Assembly: GCA_900767695.1 (NCBI GenBank)
Contig: CAAGAC010000059.1
Span: 1 to 8,640, forward strand
Direction of reading: 5' to 3'
DNA: 8,640 nt
DNA from: an uncultured Succinivibrio sp.
Lineage (GTDB): Bacteria; Pseudomonadota; Gammaproteobacteria; Enterobacterales; Succinivibrionaceae
Both the position numbers and the translations under genes were made by a program. Below are positions 1 through 6,213 of the stretch, piece by piece. The notes under the pieces are model-generated. The model did no database searches. It had not been told where the DNA came from and was given only the letters and a program-made list of their open reading frames with translations. Numbering within the stretch: the first letter of the stretch is position 1; the number at the start of each line of letters is the position of its first letter.

Positions 1-163
1 AAAGGGGATGGCCTTTTCAATTCAGGACTCCAAAGGGCCAACAAGGGAAACGAGTCTCGGGGTAATCCCCTGTAAGGGCGATCCCGTTGCGCGGATTACT
101 TGCGCTTGCCCATAATCACTCATGAAGCCTCACAAAACCTGAGTTTATATTTTTTTCGAACAC
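1..163. other. Gene-free left edge with small inverted repeats
   Basis: No open frame here has a convincing start, ribosome binding site and length. Several short inverted repeats are visible. GGCCTTT (10-16) can pair with AAAGGGCC (32-39) with one bulged G. GGGG-TAAT-CCCC lies at 59-70. GTAATCC (62-68) is repeated inverted as GGATTAC (93-99) and would compete with the previous hairpin. The stretch may be the 3' untranslated part of a gene to the left, or the flank into which the insertion sequence jumped. I do not recognise a known RNA family in it. Confidence 0.3.
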
Positions 164-189
164 GGCAGGCCTTGGGCTGCCATTGTTTT
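164..189 (+). terminator. Possible Rho-independent terminator of an upstream transcript
   Basis: GGCAG (164-168) pairs with CTGCC (177-181) around an 8-base loop and is followed by ATTGTTTT. The stem is only 5 bp, so it would be weak. It fits the end of a plus-strand transcript entering from the left, just before the insertion sequence. Confidence 0.35.
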
Positions 190-211
190 GGCCTTTGAAG
201 GCTTTTTGAAG

Positions 212-246
212 TTGTAGTGTGAATAGAGTGAACTATATGTTATACT
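212..246 (+). promoter_or_regulatory. Possible transposase promoter
   Basis: A good -10 hexamer TATACT occurs at 241-246, 33 bases before the GTG start, but no good -35 lies 17 bases upstream of it. An alternative pairing is TTGTAG (212-217) with TATATG (234-239), a 16-base spacer. The region is A+T rich against a G+C-rich background. Confidence 0.35.
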
Positions 247-248
247 GT
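229..248 (+). repeat. Left terminal inverted repeat (candidate)
   Basis: TGAACTATATGTTATACTGT reads TGAAC-nnn-ATGTT-nn-ACTGT, the same pattern as the reverse complement of 2362-2381. The probable transposase -10 box (TATACT, 241-246) lies inside it, so transposase binding at this end could also repress its own gene. Confidence 0.5.
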
Positions 249-278
249 AAATAGCATCAGGCGCCGGAGGGAAAAGCC

Positions 279-2291
279 GTGTTCATTCATGTCGTTGCCA
301 AAAAGGACGGGCCATCGTACGTCTACCTCAAGGAGACCCGCCGCAATGCGGCCGGACTCCCCAAGTCAGTGACCCTCAGGAGCTTCGGCAGGCTCGACAG
401 GCTTCTGGCCTCGGATCCGCAGGCGCTGGAGAAGCTCAAGGCCAAGTACGACGGCACGGGGAACCCCAGCGACGCCCAGCGGGCCAGGACAGAGGAGATG
501 GCAAGGGAGATCCTCAGCGGGGAGCAGAAGCAGGAGCTGGAGGCGCTGCCCTCCGTCTGCTACGGCATGATGCCTTTGCTGAAGCTGTGGAACGATGACT
601 TCATGATGGACTGCTGCCTCAGCTACATCAGGAGGCACGACACTAAAATCGAGTTCGACGCCGCCTCCTACGCCGCCTTCCTCTGCTTCCTCAAGGTCAT
701 TGACCCCTCGTCCATCAACAGCAGCTTCGACGACGCGCTGACCTACGCAGGTGACTTCCTGCGCGATGTGAAGCTCGACGAGCTCTACCGCACCTACGAC
801 TTCCTTGCCGAAAAGAAGGACAAGATCCTCGCCTTCGCCAACAAGCGGCTGGACGAGGTGGTGAGGAAGGGGAAAAAGGCCTCCATGGTCTTCTACGACG
901 TGACCAACGCGTACTTCGAGACCATGCTCACCGACGAGGAGAAGGGGCTGAAGAGGCCCGGCGCGGCGGAAGCCGCCGCCGAGGCCATAGGTGCCGCAGA
1001 TCCGGACGAGATCCCAGACGAGGCATTCATCTGGGGAGAGGACGGCAAGTGCAGGGGAATTGACTACAGCATGCTGCCGCAGGGGATCCGGCAGGCCATC
1101 AGGACGGGCTCGTACCTGAGGATGCGCGGGCCGTCGAAGGAGCACCGCACTGATCTGCCCATAGTCTCCATAGCGATGGCCATCGACGAGTGGGGGATGC
1201 CCATGGACTTCCAGATCTACTCGGGCGCCAGCTCAGAGGCCAGGACCATGTCCCAGTCCATCAGCGCGATGAAGGGCAAGTACGACATCAAGGACAAGAT
1301 CGTCGTGGCGGATCGAGGCCTCAACTCGGCCGACAACCTCGACATGCTGCTCTCCAGCGAGTGCGGCTTCCTCGTGGCGCAGAAGGTCGCCTGCCTCGAC
1401 AAGGCAACGCACGACTCCATGCTCTCGGACGAGGGCTGGACGTGGCGCAAATGCCATGACGGCGAAGAACCAGACCTCAGGTACAAGATCATCCGCGACT
1501 ACGAGAAGGTCAGCAGCGCCACGGGCAGGACGGTCAAGTGCACTCTAGTGCTCACGTGGTCGAGGATCCGCGCAAGGCGCGACTCGACCCTGCTTGAGAT
1601 TGACGCCGCCAAGGCCCGGGACGCCGTGAAGGAGAAGTCCATGATGGGCGGTAGGCGCCAGGCTTGGGCCGGTCTCGTGTGCAGGGACAAGAACGCGCCC
1701 AAGGCCAAGTCGTTCAACACCAAGGCCTACGACAAGCGCAGGGAGCTCTGCGGCTACGCCGCGCTCGTCTACAGCAAGGCTCCGGGAAGCGCCAGGGACC
1801 TGACCGACGAGGAGCTGTTCGGCTCCTGCCGCATGCTCGAGCGCATCGAGGAGAATTTCCGCGTCATGAAGTCGAACCTCAGCCTGAGGCCGATGCACAT
1901 CAAGACGGAGGCACACATCACAGGCCACGTCCTGCTGTGCGTGCTGGCACTGATGCTCGCGAGGCGCCTGCAGGGAAGGCTGGACGCCATAGGGGGGCAC
2001 ATGTCGGTCGAGAGGATCTCCGACGCCCTCAAGTCCGCCTGGATCACGCCCCTTGCGCGCAAGGGCGCCGACATCTCGGACAACCGCCTGATGTACGTGC
2101 GCAGCAACACTCGCGGCAGCGCGGATCTCGACAGCATACTCGAAGCATGCGGCCTGAAGCCTCTTCCAGCAGTGTTCGACCGGGCCGAGTTCAGCAGGCG
2201 CATTGGGCGCCGCTTCTCGCACGATGAGGACATGGTTGGGAAAGGCGTGATCGATCGCCTTGCAGCGGATGGCGTGCTGAGCAGAAGCTGA
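279..2291 (+). CDS. IS1634-family DDE transposase
   Basis: This 670-aa protein would cut and rejoin the ends of its own insertion sequence. The start is GTG 279, preceded 8 bases earlier by a strong GGAGG (266-270). The N-terminus (MFIHVVAKKDGPSYVYL) is typical of IS1634-type transposases. The RNase-H-like catalytic triad can be read. The first Asp is D207 in YDVTNAYFE, the second is D345 in VVADRGLNS, and the Glu is probably E524 in RIEENFRVMKS, followed by the usual LSLRPMHIKTEAHITGH stretch (about 533-549). From my memory of the family, proteins are usually about 450-600 aa. The excess here lies mainly in a segment of about 65 residues, alanine-rich in part, between D207 and the RGPSKEHR motif (283-290). 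The frame is uninterrupted, and codon use resembles the neighbouring genes, suggesting long residence or a related donor. Confidence 0.92.
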   Translation: MFIHVVAKKDGPSYVYLKETRRNAAGLPKSVTLRSFGRLDRLLASDPQALEKLKAKYDGTGNPSDAQRARTEEMAREILSGEQKQELEALPSVCYGMMPLLKLWNDDFMMDCCLSYIRRHDTKIEFDAASYAAFLCFLKVIDPSSINSSFDDALTYAGDFLRDVKLDELYRTYDFLAEKKDKILAFANKRLDEVVRKGKKASMVFYDVTNAYFETMLTDEEKGLKRPGAAEAAAEAIGAADPDEIPDEAFIWGEDGKCRGIDYSMLPQGIRQAIRTGSYLRMRGPSKEHRTDLPIVSIAMAIDEWGMPMDFQIYSGASSEARTMSQSISAMKGKYDIKDKIVVADRGLNSADNLDMLLSSECGFLVAQKVACLDKATHDSMLSDEGWTWRKCHDGEEPDLRYKIIRDYEKVSSATGRTVKCTLVLTWSRIRARRDSTLLEIDAAKARDAVKEKSMMGGRRQAWAGLVCRDKNAPKAKSFNTKAYDKRRELCGYAALVYSKAPGSARDLTDEELFGSCRMLERIEENFRVMKSNLSLRPMHIKTEAHITGHVLLCVLALMLARRLQGRLDAIGGHMSVERISDALKSAWITPLARKGADISDNRLMYVRSNTRGSADLDSILEACGLKPLPAVFDRAEFSRRIGRRFSHDEDMVGKGVIDRLAADGVLSRS

Positions 2292-2361
2292 CCGCTGGAA
2301 GCGGAAAAGCCCTGACCGCGCTCAGATGGCATCGCTCCTCCAACCGACAAGTTGATTGTGA

Positions 2362-2381
2362 ACAGTCAAACATGGCGTTCA
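2362..2381 (-). repeat. Right terminal inverted repeat (candidate)
   Basis: Read on the minus strand this is TGAACGCCATGTTTGACTGT, sharing 15 of 20 bases with the left end. It starts 70 bp after the transposase stop codon, which leaves a short non-coding tail typical of an insertion sequence. Confidence 0.5.
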
Positions 2382-2439
2382 AAATTGCGCCAGAGAGAAA
2401 GCCCGCTGCCAAATGGCACGAGGGGCGCCGATCTTCTTT

Positions 2440-2457
2440 GAGGCTTCCTTGAGCCTC
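2440..2457 (-). terminator. Small hairpin after the iclR-type gene
   Basis: GAGGCT and AGCCTC form a perfect 6-bp inverted repeat with a 6-base loop, 9 bases beyond the stop codon of the minus-strand regulator gene. No T-run follows on the minus strand, so it is more likely an mRNA 3'-end stem or a Rho-assisted end than a full intrinsic terminator. A second small repeat, TGCCA-AA-TGGCA, is at 2407-2418. Confidence 0.3.
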
Positions 2458-2466
2458 TGCCGAAGT

Positions 2467-3216
2467 TCATGTCCCGCTGCCGTAGGAGTTTTGAATCTGG
2501 GACGCCGTGACATGGAGATGGTTTACGAAGTCCTTGATCGCCTCCTGAGTGAACCTTGGAGCCGGACCGCTCACATTCACAGCCCCCATCAGCTTTCCCG
2601 ATGCGGCAAAGACCGGCACCGCCACGGAAGAGTGCCCGTACTCGTATTCCATGTTGTTGCAGGCATATCCGCGCTCCCTGGACATGAGGAGTTCCTCACG
2701 CAGCTTGCCGCTGTCGGTGATCGTGTTCTGCGTGAATGGCTTCAGCCCGCCTTCCACAACCTGGTTGAAGAGATCCTCGCTTGAATTTGCCAGGATAGCC
2801 TTCCCCATGGCCGTGCAGTAAAGCGGCGCGACCAGGCCGACCACTGGCTTTGCCGTTAGATCGGTGCGTGGGAATCCTCCGCACATGTACATCAGGTTGT
2901 GCCCGTAGAGCATTCCGAAGTAGGTGAGTTCCCCCAGATCGTCGCTCAGCTTCTGCAGCATCACTCCGAGGACCTCAAGGATCCCGAAGCGGCTCCTGAT
3001 CCTATGGGCAAGCTCGAGGATCCTCATGGTCAGCGAGTACTTCTTGGTCTCGGGATCCTGAGCCACGTATCCGAGTTCCTCAAAGGTTGAGAGGATCTCG
3101 TGGATGTTGCTCTTGTAGAGCTTCAGTTCCTCGGCAAGCTCGCTTACGCCGTAACGCTGCTTTCCAGTCGTCATGAACTCAAGCAGCTGCATCGCCTTGA
3201 CCAGAGTTTTCTGCAT
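2467..3216 (-). CDS. IclR-family transcriptional regulator
   Basis: This is a 249-aa DNA-binding regulator of the usual IclR length. Residues 1-65 form the winged helix-turn-helix, with the recognition helix near 35-48 (KSNIHEILSTFEELG). Residues about 75-245 form the effector-binding domain. Its family signatures are PLYCTAMGKAILA (131-143), ERGYACNNMEYEYG (181-194), SSVAVPVF (196-203) and VNVSGP (213-218). I chose the start at 3216 because AGGGGG lies 7 bases upstream of that ATG. An in-frame ATG 23 codons earlier has no such site, and its extension is unlike the family. The gene is divergent from the oxidoreductase-TRAP operon, so it probably controls that operon and itself. Family members bind aromatic or aliphatic organic acids. 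The ligand here is unknown, and so is whether it represses or activates. Confidence 0.9.
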   Translation of the reverse strand: MQKTLVKAMQLLEFMTTGKQRYGVSELAEELKLYKSNIHEILSTFEELGYVAQDPETKKYSLTMRILELAHRIRSRFGILEVLGVMLQKLSDDLGELTYFGMLYGHNLMYMCGGFPRTDLTAKPVVGLVAPLYCTAMGKAILANSSEDLFNQVVEGGLKPFTQNTITDSGKLREELLMSRERGYACNNMEYEYGHSSVAVPVFAASGKLMGAVNVSGPAPRFTQEAIKDFVNHLHVTASQIQNSYGSGT

Positions 3217-3288
3217 CTGATTTCCCCCTAAGTCTCGATTACCAGTTCCTTTGATCAAGGCGGCCTGAGGACGCCGCAGATCCAAGGA

Positions 3289-3328
3289 AATGCAATTTCT
3301 GAATTATTGCATTGCTTATCAATGCGAT
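3289..3328. promoter_or_regulatory. Three inverted AATGCAAT half-sites (candidate operator)
   Basis: AATGCAAT (3289-3296) is perfectly inverted as ATTGCATT (3306-3313) with a 9-base spacer. ATTGCATTG (3306-3314) is inverted again, with one mismatch, as CAATGCGAT (3320-3328) with a 5-base spacer. The middle element is therefore shared by two palindromes. The cluster overlaps the likely -10 of the iclR-type gene, which fits autoregulation. Which protein binds is inferred only. Confidence 0.5.
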
Positions 3329-3343
3329 ATAAACGCGTTTCAA
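3315..3343 (-). promoter_or_regulatory. Candidate promoter of the iclR-type gene
   Basis: On the minus strand TTGAAA (3338-3343) and GATAAG (3315-3320) are separated by 17 bases and lie about 100 bases upstream of the regulator's ATG. The -10 box falls between the two arms of an inverted repeat (3306-3314 and 3320-3328), where a bound regulator would block transcription. The hexamers are moderate matches to the sigma-70 consensus. Confidence 0.4.
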
Positions 3344-3361
3344 ATCTGCGCCCGTGTTCAC

Positions 3362-3403
3362 AAATATCTTTCGGGGGCTTTACTAACCTTGATACAGATA
3401 TTT
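3362..3403. repeat. Inverted repeat AAATATCT / AGATATTT
   Basis: AAATATCT (3362-3369) and AGATATTT (3396-3403) are perfect inverted copies separated by 26 bases. The arms are A+T rich, so chance is a real possibility. They lie upstream of the oxidoreductase gene, directly before the AGAAC repeats. Confidence 0.3.
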
Positions 3404-3404
3404 T

Positions 3405-3429
3405 AGAACGCTGTTCTGAATATTAGAAC
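3405..3429. promoter_or_regulatory. AGAAC/GTTCT operator-like repeats upstream of the oxidoreductase
   Basis: AGAAC-GCT-GTTCT (3405-3417) is a perfect 13-bp palindrome with a 3-base centre. A third half-site AGAAC (3425-3429) makes a second inverted pair with GTTCT across 7 bases. The cluster ends 38 bases before the oxidoreductase ATG, where the core promoter should be. The nearest -35-like box is TTGATA (3389-3394). At 17 bases from it the sequence is TGTTCT, a poor -10, so the promoter may need an activator. Short odd-length palindromes are common targets of IclR proteins, but the assignment is inferred. Confidence 0.5.
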
Positions 3430-3467
3430 ACTTAGAAAACGATGTAAAGCTCAGACTGGAGACTCAG

Positions 3468-4985
3468 ATGGCTTTCAACTTTAAGCAGCAATACGACGTT
3501 ATCGTCGTCGGCGGCGGCCCCGCCGGGATCATTGCAGCCCTCGCCTCAGCAAGATGCGGCGCCTCGACCCTGCTCGTGGAAAGGCTAGGCATGCTTGGCG
3601 GCACAGCAACCAACAGCGTGATCGGGCCGATTTCCCCGTTCCATTTTGGCGACGAGCAGGTCATAAGCGGCATTCCCCAGGACTTCATGGACGAGCTGGT
3701 CAGGCACGCTGGCAGCACCGGTCACCTGAAGACCCTCGATCCGTACGGGTCAGGAGCGTCGCTTGGCTTCTATGACCGCGAGAAATACAAGTACGTCGCG
3801 CAGGAGATGCTTGTGAAGGCAGGAGTCGACATCCTCTTCCACAGCGTGGTCAGGGAAGTGGTGATGGAAGGGCAGTGCGCCTGCGGCCTGGTCGTCACCT
3901 CGCGCGATGCCGACAGCCTCTTCCACAGCAAGGTCATCGTCGATTGCAGCGGCGACGGCGACGTGGCGGTCAAGGCAGGGGAGGAGTTCGTGTTCGGCGA
4001 CAGCGAGACCCACAAGGCCCAGCCCGGCTCCGCGATGTTCGAGATGGCTGACGTGGACGTGGAGAGGACCTACGACTACATAGTCCAGAACCCCGACGAC
4101 TTCGAGTTCAAGACTGACTGCGTGCCTCTGAGGCCTTACAGCGACAGGCTCAGGCAGCACTACTTCGTAGCCCAGGGATTCAAGAAGCTGGTCAGGAAGG
4201 CTGTCGACGCCGGCGATCTGCACTTTGGAAGGGACAGCGTGATCATCCTCAACGGCGTTCATCCTGGCAGCATCCACTTCAATGCCACGCGCGTCAGCGG
4301 CTACGATCTCGCTGACTCGCAGCAGCGCGCCTGGGCCGAGATCGACGGCAGGCGCCAGATCGAGTCGGTGTCGGAGTTCATGATCAAGTACATTCCCGGT
4401 TTCGAGAACGCCTGGGTCAACGACACCAGCAACGAGGTCGGAGCCAGGGAAACCCGCCACATCAAGGGCGTCTACACGCTGACAGCCGACGACTGCTACA
4501 ACGGCAGGAAGTTCGACGACGTGCTCTCAAGAGGCTACTTCCCCATGGACATGCACAACCCGGACGGAGCCGCAGGATACAGGACAGACGGCAAGGGCGG
4601 CAGCTGGACCGATCTCAAGGACACTTACGACATCCCCATCCGTTGCCTGATCCCGGCGCACATTGACGGGCTGGTGCTCAGCGGCAGGTGCATCTCGGGC
4701 GAGAGCAAGGCCGCAGGCTCGTACAGAACCCAGGGCGGGATCATGGGAATAGGGCAGGCCTCCGGAGTCGTGGCGGCCTTGAGCGCCCTCGAGAACAAGC
4801 GCCCGCGCGATCTCGACTACCACAAGGCGCAGGACAAGCTTGTCGAGTTTGGCGCCTCCGTCTGGAGGGACGAGGACAAGATGCATCGCGAACAGGAGCA
4901 CGCCAGCAAGTGCGTGCGCGCGTACCTGAAGACCAGAAGCAAGTGGATCACCAGGCCCGACCTTCTGAAAGCCTACGAAGATTAA
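3468..4985 (+). CDS. FAD-dependent oxidoreductase (FAD_oxidored-type flavoprotein)
   Basis: This 505-aa flavoprotein should carry out a redox step on a small organic substrate. The N-terminal Rossmann fold is clear: YDVIVVGGGPAG (9-20) binds the FAD diphosphate, and E38 at the end of the second strand (LLVER) fits the ribose contact. LGMLGGTATNS follows (40-50). A second FAD-contact region, GRCISGES (406-413) and GGIMGIGQASG (423-433), matches flavoproteins of the FAD_oxidored type. There is no signal peptide, no transmembrane segment and no CxxCH haem motif, so it is cytoplasmic and needs a separate electron partner. It is therefore not a periplasmic flavocytochrome c. GGAG lies 6 bases before ATG 3468. 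It is the first gene of the unit facing the iclR-type gene and is followed after 96 bases by the TRAP genes, which suggests it acts on the imported compound. Substrate unknown. Confidence 0.85.
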   Translation: MAFNFKQQYDVIVVGGGPAGIIAALASARCGASTLLVERLGMLGGTATNSVIGPISPFHFGDEQVISGIPQDFMDELVRHAGSTGHLKTLDPYGSGASLGFYDREKYKYVAQEMLVKAGVDILFHSVVREVVMEGQCACGLVVTSRDADSLFHSKVIVDCSGDGDVAVKAGEEFVFGDSETHKAQPGSAMFEMADVDVERTYDYIVQNPDDFEFKTDCVPLRPYSDRLRQHYFVAQGFKKLVRKAVDAGDLHFGRDSVIILNGVHPGSIHFNATRVSGYDLADSQQRAWAEIDGRRQIESVSEFMIKYIPGFENAWVNDTSNEVGARETRHIKGVYTLTADDCYNGRKFDDVLSRGYFPMDMHNPDGAAGYRTDGKGGSWTDLKDTYDIPIRCLIPAHIDGLVLSGRCISGESKAAGSYRTQGGIMGIGQASGVVAALSALENKRPRDLDYHKAQDKLVEFGASVWRDEDKMHREQEHASKCVRAYLKTRSKWITRPDLLKAYED

Positions 4986-5081
4986 CGAAATTACGAAAAG
5001 TCGCCTGGCTGTCATCCAACGCCACGCCTGGCGCCAATACAAACAAAACAAAATCAACAAACGCTAATGGAGTTGAATATC

Positions 5082-6080
5082 ATGAAGAAATTGACCAAAG
5101 CCCTGGCCGGCGCGGCTATCGCCGCTGCCATGTCGCTCGGAGCCCAAGCCGGTGCCGCCGAGATCACGCTCACCGCAGCACACACCCTCAACGAGACGCA
5201 CCCGACGCACCTTGCCTTCGTCGAGATGGCGGACTTGATCAAGAAGAACTCCAAGGGGCGCATCGAGATGCAGATCTTCCCGAACGCCCAGATGGGGTCC
5301 GCCGCCGAGACCCTGGAGATGTGCCTCAACGGCGACGTCTCGATCATCAACTGCGGCTCGCCACAGCTCGGCACCTACGCCGAGGAGTACCACACCTTCG
5401 GCCTCCCGTTCCTCTTCAAGGACAAGGACGAGTACTACAAGGTCATGGACTCCCAGAAGATGCAGGATTTCTTCCTGTCCACGGCTGACAAGGGCTTCGT
5501 GACCCTGACCTACCTCACCTCGGGCCAGCGCTCCTTCTACACCCCGCACAAGGCGATCAGGAGCCCTGCCGACATCAAGGGCCTCAAGCTCCGCGTCCAG
5601 AACATGAAGTCCCAGATAGACATGGTCAAGGCCATGGGCGGCACTCCGATCGCCATGGCCTACGGCGAGGTCTACACCGCGCTCCAGACCGGCGTCATTG
5701 ACGGCACCGAGAACAACGAGCTTTCGCTGACCGAGGCGAACCACGGCGAGATCTGCAAGGTCTACTCCGAGGATCAGCACGCGATGATCCCCGACACCAT
5801 CGTCATGTCAGGCAAGGTCTGGAACGAGCTCTCCGAGGCTGACAAGAAGATCGTGCTTGATGCCGCGATCACCGCAAGGGAGCACCACAAGGTGGCCTGG
5901 GACAAGGCTGTTGCCGAGTCAATGGAGAAAGCCAGGACCAAAATGGGCGTCCAGTTCGTCACAGATGTCGACAGGGATGCCTTCGTCAAGGCCACCGAGG
6001 GCCTGCGCAACGACTATGCGAAGCAGTACCCGGGCGTGAAGTCCATGCTCAAGCTCATCGACGACCTCAAGGCGGAATAA
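5082..6080 (+). CDS. TRAP transporter solute-binding protein DctP
   Basis: This is a periplasmic receptor that delivers an organic acid to the DctQM membrane complex. The product is 332 aa from ATG 5082, which has GGAG 9 bases upstream. An in-frame ATG at 5067 lacks a ribosome binding site and would add five residues before the signal peptide. Residues 1-26 form a signal peptide (MKKLTKALAG, then an Ala-rich core) with likely cleavage after AQA (23) or AGAA (26). Family marks are AHTLNETHP, FPNAQMGS, and DIKGLKLRVQN, whose R171 corresponds to the conserved arginine that binds the ligand carboxylate. MGGTPIAMAYGEVYTALQTG and VIDGTENN (D207-N212) follow. The position after the oxidoreductase and before dctQ and dctM is standard for an operon. 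Ligand identity is not readable, but a carboxylate is expected from R171. Confidence 0.93.
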   Translation: MKKLTKALAGAAIAAAMSLGAQAGAAEITLTAAHTLNETHPTHLAFVEMADLIKKNSKGRIEMQIFPNAQMGSAAETLEMCLNGDVSIINCGSPQLGTYAEEYHTFGLPFLFKDKDEYYKVMDSQKMQDFFLSTADKGFVTLTYLTSGQRSFYTPHKAIRSPADIKGLKLRVQNMKSQIDMVKAMGGTPIAMAYGEVYTALQTGVIDGTENNELSLTEANHGEICKVYSEDQHAMIPDTIVMSGKVWNELSEADKKIVLDAAITAREHHKVAWDKAVAESMEKARTKMGVQFVTDVDRDAFVKATEGLRNDYAKQYPGVKSMLKLIDDLKAE

Positions 6081-6088
6081 CGCCGCAT

Positions 6089-6114
6089 CCTGCCGCAGCC
6101 TCCGCTGCGGCAGG
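6089..6114 (+). promoter_or_regulatory. Intercistronic hairpin between dctP and dctQ
   Basis: CCTGCCGCAG (6089-6098) and CTGCGGCAGG (6105-6114) form a perfect 10-bp stem with a 6-base loop, starting 8 bases after the dctP stop. No T-run follows, so it should not terminate efficiently by itself. Such stems often protect the upstream mRNA from 3' exonucleases, which would allow far more binding protein than membrane subunits. Confidence 0.65.
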
Positions 6115-6115
6115 C

Positions 6116-6165
6116 TTGCATCCGCAACTTGCCGGCTCTTTCGCCTGCGAATTGCGGATCCGCAA
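6116..6165 (+). repeat. Palindromes in the dctQ leader
   Basis: TTGCGGATCCGCAA (6152-6165) is a perfect 14-bp palindrome. ATCCGCAA (6120-6127, within TTGCATCCGCAA at 6116-6127) is an inverted copy of TTGCGGAT (6152-6159). TTCGC-CT-GCGAA (6140-6151) lies between them. The copies could form alternative RNA stems or a protein site. A further AAATCTG (6164-6170) / CAGATTT (6192-6198) pair brings structure close to the dctQ ribosome binding site. Confidence 0.45.
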
Positions 6166-6213
6166 ATCTGTGACTCTTCATGGTTTGCAATCAGATTTCA
6201 AAGGATTTTGGAG

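Larger units (their letters stand above)
229..2381 (+). mobile_element. Insertion sequence, IS1634-like (IS4 superfamily), about 2.15 kb
   Basis: The element contains one long transposase gene. I place its ends at two 20-bp stretches that match inverted at 15 of 20 positions: 229-248 and 2362-2381. The matches fall in blocks (TGAAC, ATGTT, ACTGT). I found no direct repeat of the target immediately outside these ends, so either the true ends lie a few bases away or the duplication has decayed. The element sits 85 bp beyond the stop codon of the iclR-type gene, facing it tail to tail, and breaks no recognisable gene. The transposase frame is intact, so the copy could be active. Confidence 0.6.

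Noticed and set aside
22..123. 33-codon minus-strand frame in the left flank
   Set aside because: It is short, has no Shine-Dalgarno sequence and no recognisable product.
366..1145. Long minus-strand open frame (259 codons) opposite the transposase
   Set aside because: It is opposite a clear transposase reading frame. Its Leu/Val/Gly-rich translation has no recognisable motif, and G+C-rich coding DNA often leaves such open frames.
1545..2222. Minus-strand frame of 225 codons, and an overlapping plus-strand frame at 1664-2227
   Set aside because: Both are alternative frames of the transposase gene. They have low-complexity Arg/His/Gln or Ala-rich translations and no family motifs.
2413..2784. 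Plus-strand frame of 123 codons overlapping the iclR-type gene
   Set aside because: Most of it is opposite the conserved effector domain of the regulator, and its start has no ribosome binding site.
3217..3285. N-terminal extension of the IclR-type protein by 23 residues
   Set aside because: The AGGGGG site is correctly spaced for the ATG at 3216, and the extension is not IclR-like.
3750..4460. Minus-strand frame of 236 codons opposite the oxidoreductase
   Set aside because: The Val/Asp/Leu-rich composition is that of an antisense shadow. The plus-strand flavoprotein explains the coding signal.
5067..5081. Earlier dctP start (ATG 5067)
   Set aside because: It has no ribosome binding site. 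The GGAG at 5069-5072 is placed for ATG 5082, which gives a standard signal peptide.
4688..5488. Plus-strand frame of 266 codons spanning the oxidoreductase-dctP junction
   Set aside because: It crosses the end of one well-supported gene and the start of another in a different frame, with an Arg/Gln-rich translation and no homology I recognise.
5064..5780. Minus-strand frame of 238 codons opposite dctP
   Set aside because: It is antisense to a family-typical DctP protein and lacks any motif of its own.
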